A stretch of DNA of 49,977 nt, taken from positions 1 through 49,977 of the forward strand of contig JAUVWV010000003.1 in assembly GCA_030603925.1 (NCBI GenBank). The letters run 5' to 3'. Below are positions 33,917 through 42,230 of this stretch, piece by piece. Under the pieces are notes generated by a model, which saw only the letters and a list, made by a program, of their open reading frames with translations, ran no database searches and was not told where the DNA came from. How positions within the stretch are numbered: the first letter of the stretch is position 1; each line of letters starts with the position of its first letter. The DNA comes from Thauera sp. (GTDB taxonomy: Bacteria > Pseudomonadota > Gammaproteobacteria > Burkholderiales > Rhodocyclaceae). Made by a program: the position numbers and the translations under genes.

Positions 33917-36622
33917 TCAACTGACGAAACGGCACTTTGACGCAGGGCTGCGGGTATCCATGTTGCGCCCGCGGTTCAGGTGGTCGTCGATTTCCGCCGC
34001 GCAGCCGAGCAGGCGCGCATAAAGGAACACGGTGAATGCGGCCGACTCCAGCGCCGCCTCGCCGATCTCCCCCGCCCGCCAGGGTTGCCAGGTCAGTTTG
34101 AGCAGCAGCGCGGCAATCACCGCGTCGAGAGTCACGCAGTACACCGTGCGCGACACCCCGGCATCACGCAGCGCCTGCACCAGTGCGCGGTAGAACTCGT
34201 GGAACACGTTGCTCTCGCCGCGCGCGGCCATCAGTTCGCGGATGAAGGCCTCGCGCGGATCGACGTTCACCGGGCGGTCCTTGAACACCGGGTGGTTCAC
34301 GCCGGGGATCTTGCGCAGATCGGCGCTGCCCGCAGCCTTGGCGCTGGCCTTGTACTGCGCATAGTCCTCGGCGCAGCGCACTGCGAGCGCCGCCACATCG
34401 ATGCCATGCGCGGGGTCGGCGGGATCGATGAGCGACGTATCGCGGAACTGCGCCATGAGGAACTGCACCCCTTCGAAACCGTTGCCGCCGTGCGCGTAGC
34501 CGGTGTGCGTGAGGAAGCCGAGCAGCGCCTTGTTGAGTTGCACGCGCTGCGGCGCCTCCGGGCCGTCGGCCGATACCGCGCCCTTGGCGCCCTGCGCGGA
34601 GATGGTGCCGGGACCGTTGGTCAGCAGGATGCCCACCAGGGTCTGGAAGGCGAACAGATCGGCCGCGGACGGGGCACGGTCGAGCAATGCACGGCAGGCG
34701 ACATCGGTGATAGAGGCCTCGCCGAGCAGGCTTGCCGTGGGGATCTCGCAGAAGGTGTCGGGGCCATGGCGCGCAGCATCGACCGAGGCGCCGATCGCCG
34801 TGCCGATCAGGCGCATCCAGGCCGGAAGGCGCTCCGCAGTGAGGCGCGAGACCCGTTTCCTTAGCAGCGGCCCCCAGGCCAGCGTGGTGGTGATCGCCGC
34901 CAGCACCGCATCGGCCGTGGGCGGTGCCCCCAGTCCGCGCAGCCAGCGCACGAACACCGAGCGCGCCTCGCGTGCGTCGAGCCCGGCCAGCATCGCCTCG
35001 GCCTGCGGGTCCGGGCCGTCGGCCAGCACCAGGCGGCGCAGCGCTGCATCGTCAGCCAGCGCGCCGAGGTCGAAGTCGTCATCCAGCGCATCGCGCAGAC
35101 CGGCCGCATGGAAGCGTTCGATCAGCAGCGCGGCGATCTCGCCCGCGCCCGCCGTGCGGCGCGGCCCGACGATGGCGAGCGCCGCGCCGAGTACGCTGTT
35201 GGGCGCATTGCCCGCATCGCGGGCGGCCTGGGCGGCCGCCAGTGCCGGGTCGCCGTGGAGGTTCAAGCAGGCGCAAAGCGCCACATTGACCAGTTTGCGG
35301 TCGTTCTCGCCGCCCGCTTCGCGCAGTAGCGCCAGGCTCACGTTGGCCTCCAGCGGCAGGCGCGCTGCCTCCAGTACCGAGACGCCATGCAGGCTGGAGA
35401 CCTGAGTCTGCGGGTCCATCTGCGAGGCACCGGAAGCATCCTTCAGCCCCTCGCGCGGGAACAGCGCGCCGATCTGGCGGGCCAGCTGGCCGATCTGCAT
35501 ACGGTAGGGTTCGATTGCGTCGACCACCGGCAGGTCGAGCGCGGCCGGCAGCTCGACACCGGCGTTGCCGCCGAACCAGGCCTTGAGCTCCATCGTGCCT
35601 TCCGGGGCGAAATCGGGCAGCGTGGCATTGGCGCGCATGACCTCGGTGAGCGCCGCCGGGATGTGGGCGATGTTGGTCACCACCGCGCCCTTGGCCGAGA
35701 ACACCGGATTCTCCGGCGTGTAGATCGCGTCCACGCCGAACTTGTCCATGAACCAGCGTTCCTTGGCCGCGGCGTCGTCCTCGCCGCCGGCCATCGCGCC
35801 GGCGTGACCCACGGCCCGGGTCAGCTTGGCCTTCCAGCGCCCCACCACGCAGGCCACCACCGGCTTGGTGAACTCGGCGTCGCGCTCGTAGTAGCCACCC
35901 GGCTCGCAGTACAGCACCGCGGCCTTGCTGCGCGCGTCGTTGGCGAGCGCAAAGGCGAACTCGGGCGCGGCGTAGTGGATGTACACGTCCTTGCCGCTGG
36001 AGACCAGCGTGGTGGTGCCCCAGCCGGCCATGCGCAGGTACTGCGCGATGGTGGTGGTGAAGCCGCCCGAGTTGGAGAGGATGGCGATCGAGCCGCGCTT
36101 CAGGGTGTCGCTCGGATTGTCGCCGCCCAGCGCACCGCCGATGCGCACTTCGTTCCACGCGTCGGCCACCCCCAGGCAGTTGGCGCCGAAGATGTCGATG
36201 CCGTGCTGCTGGCCCATCGCGCGGATTTCGCGTGCATCGTGCACCGCGATCTTCTCGGTGATGATGAAGACCTTCTTCAGCTCGGGATTGACCCGGATCA
36301 GCTCGGCCACACCGTCGCGTGCGGCCGCAGGCGGCAGATACACCACGCCGCAATTGAAGCGGTGACCCGCATCGAGCCCCTCGCGTACGCTGTTGTAGAC
36401 CGGAATGTCGCCTGCGGGGGTGGCGAGCACCTGCCCGCCCCGCCCCGGCGAGGTGCCGAACACCACGTTGCCGCCCGACCACGCGTGGCCGACCGGGGTA
36501 ACCTCGGAGGACTCGCCGCCGAGGATGTTGAGCACGCACACCCGGTCGTGGCGGGTGGCGATCTGCGAAAGCGAGCTGATGCCCACGAAGTACTTGAAAT
36601 CACCTGCTCCAGGCTGGTACAT
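33917..36622 (-). CDS. ATP-citrate-lyase-like alpha subunit (SucD-like plus citrate-synthase-like), enlarged
   Basis: The 901-residue protein begins with a succinyl-CoA-synthetase-alpha-like part (about 1-330): VYNSVREGLDAGHRFNCGVV, FIITEKIAVHD, SIAILSNSGGF and VGHAGAMAGG with the expected phospho-His at residue 273. The C-terminal third is citrate-synthase-like, with YAHGGNGFEGVQFLMAQF and IPGVNHPVFKDRP (His777). This is the AclA layout, which cleaves citrate to acetyl-CoA and oxaloacetate with its ATP-grasp partner. Known AclA is about 610 residues, so about 290 extra residues sit in the middle. They include a second CS-like stretch (LNLHGDPALAAAQAARDAG, then LIERF), possibly a degenerate duplicate. 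AGGAG lies seven bases before the start. The partner gene is 30 bases upstream. The exact substrate, citrate or a related acid, is inferred. Confidence 0.8.
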   Translation of the reverse strand: MYQPGAGDFKYFVGISSLSQIATRHDRVCVLNILGGESSEVTPVGHAWSGGNVVFGTSPGRGGQVLATPAGDIPVYNSVREGLDAGHRFNCGVVYLPPAAARDGVAELIRVNPELKKVFIITEKIAVHDAREIRAMGQQHGIDIFGANCLGVADAWNEVRIGGALGGDNPSDTLKRGSIAILSNSGGFTTTIAQYLRMAGWGTTTLVSSGKDVYIHYAAPEFAFALANDARSKAAVLYCEPGGYYERDAEFTKPVVACVVGRWKAKLTRAVGHAGAMAGGEDDAAAKERWFMDKFGVDAIYTPENPVFSAKGAVVTNIAHIPAALTEVMRANATLPDFAPEGTMELKAWFGGNAGVELPAALDLPVVDAIEPYRMQIGQLARQIGALFPREGLKDASGASQMDPQTQVSSLHGVSVLEAARLPLEANVSLALLREAGGENDRKLVNVALCACLNLHGDPALAAAQAARDAGNAPNSVLGAALAIVGPRRTAGAGEIAALLIERFHAAGLRDALDDDFDLGALADDAALRRLVLADGPDPQAEAMLAGLDAREARSVFVRWLRGLGAPPTADAVLAAITTTLAWGPLLRKRVSRLTAERLPAWMRLIGTAIGASVDAARHGPDTFCEIPTASLLGEASITDVACRALLDRAPSAADLFAFQTLVGILLTNGPGTISAQGAKGAVSADGPEAPQRVQLNKALLGFLTHTGYAHGGNGFEGVQFLMAQFRDTSLIDPADPAHGIDVAALAVRCAEDYAQYKASAKAAGSADLRKIPGVNHPVFKDRPVNVDPREAFIRELMAARGESNVFHEFYRALVQALRDAGVSRTVYCVTLDAVIAALLLKLTWQPWRAGEIGEAALESAAFTVFLYARLLGCAAEIDDHLNRGRNMDTRSPASKCRFVS

Positions 36623-36652
36623 GGCTGTCTCCTCGATTGTCGCCGGGCGGGC

Positions 36653-37942
36653 TCAGGCGGCTGCCGTTGCCTCGGTAATGCCCAGCCGGCGCGCCACCGC
36701 GGCGCGTCCGCCGGCCTTCATCCATTCGTTCATCTCGCGGGCGTAATCGACCACCTCGCTCATCGCCGAGTCGAAGCCGAACAGGCGGTAGGGCAGGCCG
36801 AGCGCCTCGCAGGTGTCGCGCAGCACGCCCATGCCGCGCACCAGGTTGGGCCCGCCGCGCCCGGCGACCACCGCCAGCGGCGTCGGGCCATAGGTGCCGA
36901 AGTGCTCGCGCAGCGCGTCGGCCATGGCGCGGAAGGTCTCGAAGATGTCGGTGTTGTTGGACTTGCCGCCGATGATGAACAGCACGTTGGCCTGGCGCAG
37001 CCAGTGCTTGAAGCAGATCGCGGCGACCGACTTCATCTTCTCGTAGGGCGGATTGCCGCCGAAGTCCGAGGAGATGATGGCGTCGTCGCCCAGCATCTCG
37101 GTGACCAGCGAGTTGGCGCCGCCGCCGAAGGTGGGCGCGAGGATGGTGCCGTGCTCGTTGATCACGTACACGTCGCTCTGCCCCTGGTGGGTGCGCAGCT
37201 GGTTGATCTCCTGCTCGAAGTCGGAATAGTCGGCGGCAAACAGGTGTGCCGGCAGGTTCAGGCGATGCCAGCGCGGGTCGTCGCGGTCGAAGCCGCACTT
37301 GAAGTCGCAGGCCACCGGAGTGAGCCGTCCGCGGCGATCCGCGCGCATGCGGATCGGGTTGAGTTCGAGCGTCGTCATGCCGAAGTCGTGGAACAGCTCC
37401 CACAGGCGCGGCAGGTGCTGCACCAGCGGGGAGATGATCTCCTTCGGGGCGCCGATGTCGGCCAGCGCGTTGGCCACCACGAAGGCCTTCAGGCCGGTCA
37501 GCGGATCGAAGGGGATCTGCGCCACCTGGGTCTTGTCGAGCTCCTCGATGTCCATGCCGCCGTGGTGGGTGAGGGTCATGGTCGGCGCACGGAAGCGCGT
37601 CGAGTCGGTGATCGAGAAATACACCTCGTGCTCGGCGGGCACGGCCCCCTCGAAGGTCACCCCGTTGGCCTTGGCCACCTGGTTGCCGTGGCGGTGCTCG
37701 ACGAAGTACAGGCGTTCCTTCTCGGCGAGTGCGGATTTCAGGTCCTTCGCGCGGCCGATCAGGCCCGCTTTGCCCTTCTTGCCTACACCCCCCTTGAACA
37801 CGGGTTTGACGAACACCGAACCGTGGCGCTCGATGAGGTCCTTGATCGCCTCTTCGCTGGCATCCGGGCCGAGCACCTCCGCAGCGGGGAAGTCGGCGAA
37901 GCGCAGCAGTGGCGATCCGTGAAGCATGCCGGTGACCTGCAT
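36653..37942 (-). CDS. ATP-citrate-lyase-like beta subunit (ATP-grasp plus citrate-binding domain)
   Basis: The 429-residue protein has a SucC-like ATP-grasp (VFVKPVFKGGVGKKGKAGLI, FVEHRHGNQVAK, TLELNPIRM) to about residue 240. A citrate-binding domain like that of eukaryotic ATP-citrate lyase follows: TFGGGANSLVTEML, LFIIGGKSNNTDIFETFRAM and VVAGRGGPNLVRGMGVLRD, where the Asn, Thr and Arg that hold citrate appear to be kept. Together with the downstream alpha subunit it matches the AclB-AclA order of Chlorobium-type enzymes. ATG 37942 is used, with AGGAG upstream; the track start adds 50 residues of leader. The leader GAGGAGACAGCCAT is the same as that of the alpha gene. Confidence 0.85.
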   Translation of the reverse strand: MQVTGMLHGSPLLRFADFPAAEVLGPDASEEAIKDLIERHGSVFVKPVFKGGVGKKGKAGLIGRAKDLKSALAEKERLYFVEHRHGNQVAKANGVTFEGAVPAEHEVYFSITDSTRFRAPTMTLTHHGGMDIEELDKTQVAQIPFDPLTGLKAFVVANALADIGAPKEIISPLVQHLPRLWELFHDFGMTTLELNPIRMRADRRGRLTPVACDFKCGFDRDDPRWHRLNLPAHLFAADYSDFEQEINQLRTHQGQSDVYVINEHGTILAPTFGGGANSLVTEMLGDDAIISSDFGGNPPYEKMKSVAAICFKHWLRQANVLFIIGGKSNNTDIFETFRAMADALREHFGTYGPTPLAVVAGRGGPNLVRGMGVLRDTCEALGLPYRLFGFDSAMSEVVDYAREMNEWMKAGGRAAVARRLGITEATAAA

Positions 37943-38040
37943 GATGGCTGTCTCCTCTGGTGGGTAGTACCGTCGATGCTGCCGCCGCGGGCTTTCGATC
38001 CGCTTTCTGCGACGGACCTGGGCCGATGGCGGGCGGTGAT

Positions 38041-38085
38041 GCGAAAAAGAACTCCGGACAGTCTGCTCCCCCAGCTGTCCGGAGT
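38041..38085 (-). terminator. Rho-independent terminator of the porin gene
   Basis: On the minus strand ACTCCGGACAG and CTGTCCGGAGT form an 11-bp stem (38075-38085 with 38051-38061) with a 13-base loop, followed by TTCTTTTTC. It separates the porin from the citrate-lyase-like genes, which therefore need their own promoter. Confidence 0.8.
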
Positions 38086-38138
38086 CGGTCAAAGGCAGCC
38101 GGTCGCCCGGCGCCCTGGAAACGGTCGTCGCTGCCGGC

Positions 38139-39176
38139 TCAGAACCTGTGCCGCATGCCCGCCATCACGACACGGACGGTGTCACCGGCCGCAGGCGTGA
38201 AGTTGAAACCGTAGTCGGCATTGGAAGCGTTGTTGATCTGGGAGTATCCGGCGTACAGCGTCGTGCGCTTGGAAAGGTCGTGCATGTAGTACAGGGACGC
38301 GCCCTTTGCGTCTTCCGCACCCGCCTCGCCGCTTTCGTCACGCACCCCGTAGGACACTGCGAGCGTACCCGCCGCACTGACCGGAATCGCGGCGCCGAGC
38401 GAGTAGCTGCGCGCCTTGCCGGAGCCCTGCGACCCGCTTTCCTTGTCACGGGAATACAGGCCGTACAGGGTGGCCACCCCAAGATCGTAGCTGCCGCCGA
38501 TACCGTGGGTGGTCGCGCGTCCGCCGGTGCTGTTGCTGATGAAGCTCTGCGTGGTTACCGCAGCCGCGAACGGGCCGTTCTTGTACATGCCGGTGAGGCC
38601 ATAGCCCCGCCCCTGCCGGCGCACGTCGCTGTCATCGCTGGCGATCTCCGCGCCGTTCCAGTAACCGACATCGAACGAGAGGCCGGCCATCGTGGGGGAG
38701 CGGTACTTGATCATGTTGTCGAAGCGCACCTGGTAGCCGCGCGTGACCGAACCGCTCTTGCGATGCAGCAGGCCCGCAGTCCGATCGGCACCGCCGGTCG
38801 CCTCGAAGGGATCCAGTGCGACGAACGCAGGCGAGTACTGCCGCCCCGCCGTGACCCGGCCCCACGAGCCCTCCAGCCCAAGGAAGGACTGGCGCTGAAA
38901 GCCGCTCAGGCCACCGACATCCGGGCTGATGCCGGCCTCGAGGGTATAGATCGCCTTCAGGCCATTGCCCAGGTCCTCGCTGCCGCGAAACCCGAGGCGC
39001 GAACCGTTCAGTTCGCTCGTATCCATCGCGCTGCGCCGCATGTCGCCGGCCCACTCGCGGGCCATGTTGATATCGATGAGGCCGTAGATCGTGACGTTCG
39101 ACTGTGCGCTGGCCGCCAGCGGCGCCGCGCCGGCCAACGCCAGCAGCGTTGCCCGGACGATGCTCGTCTTTTTCAT
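38139..39176 (-). CDS. general outer membrane porin (betaproteobacterial type)
   Basis: The 345-residue product has a signal peptide (MKKTSIVRATLLALAGAAP, cleaved after AASA), then QSNVTIYGLIDINMA, the usual first strand of trimeric 16-stranded porins in this group. It continues with SRLGFRGSEDLGNGLKAIYTLE, LGLEGSWGRVTAGRQYSPA and FDNMIKYRSP, and ends in phenylalanine (GMRHRF) as outer membrane proteins do. GGAGG lies seven bases before the ATG. It has its own terminator downstream and a palindrome in its leader. The solute preference cannot be told; its place before the citrate-lyase-like genes may be chance. Confidence 0.95.
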   Translation of the reverse strand: MKKTSIVRATLLALAGAAPLAASAQSNVTIYGLIDINMAREWAGDMRRSAMDTSELNGSRLGFRGSEDLGNGLKAIYTLEAGISPDVGGLSGFQRQSFLGLEGSWGRVTAGRQYSPAFVALDPFEATGGADRTAGLLHRKSGSVTRGYQVRFDNMIKYRSPTMAGLSFDVGYWNGAEIASDDSDVRRQGRGYGLTGMYKNGPFAAAVTTQSFISNSTGGRATTHGIGGSYDLGVATLYGLYSRDKESGSQGSGKARSYSLGAAIPVSAAGTLAVSYGVRDESGEAGAEDAKGASLYYMHDLSKRTTLYAGYSQINNASNADYGFNFTPAAGDTVRVVMAGMRHRF

Positions 39177-39198
39177 CTGTCTTCCTCCGAAAGTGGTT

Positions 39199-39222
39199 GG
39201 ATGTCCTGCAGCACGGACATCC
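39199..39222 (-). promoter_or_regulatory. palindrome in the porin leader
   Basis: GGATGTCC and GGACATCC (8-base arms, 8-base spacer) lie 22 bases before the porin start, just upstream of the ribosome site. It could be an operator or an RNA hairpin controlling translation. Further upstream CTTTCGA occurs twice, 11 bases apart (39258 and 39269), on the plus strand. Between there and the gdhA terminator is one more GC-rich hairpin (39360-39379) and nothing coding. Confidence 0.4.
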
Positions 39223-39380
39223 GCACCGCAGGGACGGCGCCATTGAACGCGGGGCACCTTTCGAACAACTTTCGATGGAAGACCGGACGCCGGGCATCGG
39301 CAACGGCCCGTTGGCGCCGCGCAGCAACCGCCCTGCGGCGAAAACCCCGTCCGCAAGAGCGCGCCCTGCCGGGGGCGCGG

Positions 39381-39413
39381 AAAAAAAAACCGCAGGAGGA
39401 TCCTGCGGTTTTT
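39381..39413 (-). terminator. bidirectional Rho-independent terminator after gdhA
   Basis: AAAAACCGCAGGA and TCCTGCGGTTTTT form a 13-base stem with a 3-base loop. On the minus strand it ends in a run of nine T, a strong terminator for gdhA. On the plus strand it ends TTTTTC, but no plus-strand gene precedes it. Confidence 0.88.
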
Positions 39414-39436
39414 CTGCTGCTGCGGAGCAGCTCGGC

Positions 39437-40780
39437 TCAGATCACGCCCTGCGCCAGCATCGCGTCGGCCACCTTGACGAAGCCGGCGACGTTGGCGCCG
39501 TCCACATAGCTCACCGAGCCGTCCGCGCGCTTGCCGTACTGCAGGCAGGCGTTGTGGATGCCGCGCATGATCTCCTGGAGACGGCCGTCGACCTCTTCGC
39601 GCGTCCAGGAGATGCGCATCGCGTTCTGGCTCATTTCCAGACCCGAGGTCGCCACACCGCCGGCGTTGGAGGCCTTGCCCGGGGCGTACAGCACGCCGTT
39701 GTGCTCGAACACCTTCACCGCTTCGGCGGTCGAGGGCATGTTGGCGCCCTCGGCGACGCAGATCACGCCGTTCTTCACCAGGGTGGCGGCGTCGTTGGCG
39801 TCCAGTTCGTTCTGCGTGGCGCACGGCAGGGCGATATCCACCGGCACATGCCAGGGACGCACGCCCGGCTCGAACTTCGCGCCGATGCGCGCGGCGTAGT
39901 CGCTGGCGCGGCCGTAGAGGTGATTCTTCACTTCCATCAGCTCGGCAAGCTTCTCGGCGGTGAACCCTTCCTCGTCGATCACCGTACCGCTGGAATCGGA
40001 CACGGTGATGACCTTGGCGCCGAAGGCCATCGCCTTCTCCACCGCATACTGGGCGACGTTGCCCGAACCGGATACCGACACGCGCAGGCCTTCCATGCTG
40101 CGGCCGGCGTGGCGCAGCATCTCTTCGGCGAAGTACACCGTGCCGTAGCCAGTGGCCTCGGGACGGATCAGCGAGCCGCCGAAGGACAGACCCTTGCCGG
40201 TGAACACGCAGTCGGCGCGGTTGGAGAGCTTCTTCATCATGCCGGCCATGAAGCCGACTTCACGCCCGCCCACACCGATGTCGCCGGCCGGCACGTCGGT
40301 GTCGGAACCGACATGGCGGTACAGTTCGGTGACAAAGGCCTGGCAGAAGCGCATCACTTCGCCGGGGCTCTTGCCCTTCGGGTCGAAGTCGGAACCGCCC
40401 TTGCCACCGCCCATCGGCAGGGTGGTGAGCGCGTTCTTGAAGGTCTGTTCGAAGGCGAGGAATTTCAGGATCGACAGATTGACCGAGGGATGGAAGCGCA
40501 GGCCGCCCTTGAACGGACCGATCGCCGAACTGTGCTGGATGCGGTAGCCGCGATTGACACGGACTTCGCCCTTGTCGTCCACCCAGGACACGCGGAACAG
40601 GATCGCGCGCTCGGGCTCCACCAGGCGATCGAGCAGGCCGTGCTCGGCGTAGCGCGGGTGTTCGGAGATGTAGGGCCAGATGCTCTCCATCACCTCGACC
40701 ACCGCCTGCAGGAACTCCGGCTGGCCGGGATTGCGTTCCTGCACGCTGGCAAGGAACTCTTCCAGGTTCTGATATTTCAT
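39437..40780 (-). CDS. gdhA: glutamate dehydrogenase, NADP-specific type
   Basis: The 447-residue product has exactly the length of E. coli GdhA. It shows GYRIQHSSAIGPFKGGLRFH, the catalytic-lysine region TTLPMGGGKGGSDFDPKG, PAGDIGVGGREVGFM and a Rossmann motif SVSGSGNVAQYAVEKA. It makes glutamate from 2-oxoglutarate and ammonium. The hexameric NADP type is inferred from length and sequence style. Start 40780 (MKYQNLEEFLASV) is used, with GGAAAGAG upstream; the track start adds 28 leader residues. A hairpin in the leader may take part in control. Confidence 0.95.
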   Translation of the reverse strand: MKYQNLEEFLASVQERNPGQPEFLQAVVEVMESIWPYISEHPRYAEHGLLDRLVEPERAILFRVSWVDDKGEVRVNRGYRIQHSSAIGPFKGGLRFHPSVNLSILKFLAFEQTFKNALTTLPMGGGKGGSDFDPKGKSPGEVMRFCQAFVTELYRHVGSDTDVPAGDIGVGGREVGFMAGMMKKLSNRADCVFTGKGLSFGGSLIRPEATGYGTVYFAEEMLRHAGRSMEGLRVSVSGSGNVAQYAVEKAMAFGAKVITVSDSSGTVIDEEGFTAEKLAELMEVKNHLYGRASDYAARIGAKFEPGVRPWHVPVDIALPCATQNELDANDAATLVKNGVICVAEGANMPSTAEAVKVFEHNGVLYAPGKASNAGGVATSGLEMSQNAMRISWTREEVDGRLQEIMRGIHNACLQYGKRADGSVSYVDGANVAGFVKVADAMLAQGVI

Positions 40781-40818
40781 CGTCTCTTTCCTTTCCGCCC
40801 TCTTCGGGCACCTGTCTG

Positions 40819-40841
40819 CGCCAAAAGAGTGCATTTTGGCG
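40819..40841 (-). promoter_or_regulatory. palindrome upstream of gdhA
   Basis: CGCCAAAA and TTTTGGCG form perfect 8-base arms with a 7-base spacer, about 40 bases before the gdhA start. This could be an operator for a dimeric repressor or a leader hairpin. No clear -35/-10 pair is visible around it. Confidence 0.4.
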
Positions 40842-40894
40842 GAAACGCCGATCTCACGCACCAACTTTGATCAATTCAATCCCTATTTCGGTGC

Positions 40895-40919
40895 AAAAAA
40901 GGCGCCCGCGGGCGCCTTT
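40895..40919 (-). terminator. Rho-independent terminator after the sulfide dehydrogenase pair
   Basis: The 16-base palindrome GGCGCCCGCGGGCGCC, extended by AAA/TTT, is followed on the minus strand by TTTTTTG. It ends the fccA-fccB transcript just upstream of the gdhA promoter region. Confidence 0.85.
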
Positions 40920-40940
40920 GCCTGAAAACCGACGAGCTTC

Positions 40941-42218
40941 CTATCCCAGCGTGTCGTTCAGGATGTTGAAAATCCACGCCACTGCCATGAAACCCTCCTC
41001 GCTGCTCGGCGCCGCCGACAGGCCGCCGGCGCCCGGCACCCCGACCATGGTGCGCTTGCCGGCATCGTAGTGATACACCCCGGCGACGTGGATCGCCTCC
41101 TTCTCGTTCACGAAGCTGTAGCAGGTGTTGGCCACGATGGGCTCGTCGCTCACCGGGCGGCCCGCCAGCAGGGCGGCGATCGCCGCGGCGCACACCTTGG
41201 CCTGCTGGTTGGCCATGTGGGCCGACTTGGGCAGACCGGGCGCCGAGGCCACCGAGTCGCCGATGATGTGCACGTAGGGCGCGACCCTGGATTCGTAGGT
41301 CAGGAAGTCCACCTCGCACCAGCGCTGATCGACGTTCGCCAGGCCGCTCTTGCGCGCGATGATGCCGGCGCGCTGCGGCGGGATGACGTTCCACAGATCG
41401 GCCTTGATGCCGGCCTGCACGTCGAAGCGCAGTTCGCCGCCGGCCGCGTCCATGCGCTCGAAACCGGCATTCGGCACGTACTCGATCATGCTCTTGTAGC
41501 GCGTGCGGAAGGCGTCGAGGAACAGATCCTTCTTCGCCAGCACGTCCGGATTGGCGTCGAATACCAGCACCTTGGCGCGCGGGTTGCTGCGCCGCAGGGC
41601 ACTGGCCACCAGGCAGGCGCGCTCGTAGGGCCCCGGCGGGCAGCGGAACGGCGCCTGCGGGATATGCATGGCAAACACGCCGCCTTCGGGCAGCGCACCC
41701 AGACGGCGGCGCAGGTCATGGGTCTGCTGCCCGGCCTTCCAGGCATGCAGGACCTTTTCCTGCGCAGCCGCGCCCTCCAGCCCGGGCAGGCTGTCGTAGG
41801 CGAAGTCGATGCCCGGCGCGAGGACCAGGCGGTCGTAGCTCATTGCACCGCCGCGCGCGAGGGCGATCTGCCGCGCGCCGGCATTGACCGAGGTCACCGT
41901 GTCGCGCACCACGCGCACACCATGGCGGCTGGCCAGGGTGTCGTGCGAACGCGTCAGGTCGCGCGTGCTCATCGTGCCGCCGATCACCCGGTTGCTCATC
42001 GGGCAGGCGACGAATTCCGCCGCGGCCTCCACCAGCACCACCTCGGCGCCCGGCGCCCAGCGCTTCAGATAACGCGCGCAGGTGGCGCCGGCAAAGCCGC
42101 CGCCCACCACCACCAGCCGCGCACCGCTGCCGTTCTGCGCCAGCACCGAGGCCGGCAGCGCCCCCGCAAGCGCGCCGGCACCAAGCCGGCGCAGGAATTC
42201 CCTGCGTTCGATCGCCAT
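40941..42218 (-). CDS. fccB: flavocytochrome c sulfide dehydrogenase, flavoprotein subunit (FccB/SoxF type)
   Basis: The 425-residue product has a Tat signal (ERREFLRRLGAGALAGALP, cleaved near VLA), so it is exported folded with FAD. The FAD site is RLVVVGGGFAGATCARYL, close to the new N-terminus. The redox-active cysteines of the family appear to be present (FVACPMSNRV and VANTCYSF). RLVLAPGIDFAYD and YVHIIGDSVA are also typical. The enzyme oxidises sulfide to sulfur or polysulfide in the periplasm and passes electrons to its cytochrome partner, whose gene ends 12 bases upstream. Related flavoproteins could use other reduced sulfur species; the family is clear, the substrate inferred. Confidence 0.9.
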   Translation of the reverse strand: MAIERREFLRRLGAGALAGALPASVLAQNGSGARLVVVGGGFAGATCARYLKRWAPGAEVVLVEAAAEFVACPMSNRVIGGTMSTRDLTRSHDTLASRHGVRVVRDTVTSVNAGARQIALARGGAMSYDRLVLAPGIDFAYDSLPGLEGAAAQEKVLHAWKAGQQTHDLRRRLGALPEGGVFAMHIPQAPFRCPPGPYERACLVASALRRSNPRAKVLVFDANPDVLAKKDLFLDAFRTRYKSMIEYVPNAGFERMDAAGGELRFDVQAGIKADLWNVIPPQRAGIIARKSGLANVDQRWCEVDFLTYESRVAPYVHIIGDSVASAPGLPKSAHMANQQAKVCAAAIAALLAGRPVSDEPIVANTCYSFVNEKEAIHVAGVYHYDAGKRTMVGVPGAGGLSAAPSSEEGFMAVAWIFNILNDTLG

Positions 42219-42230
42219 GCTTCGCCCCGC

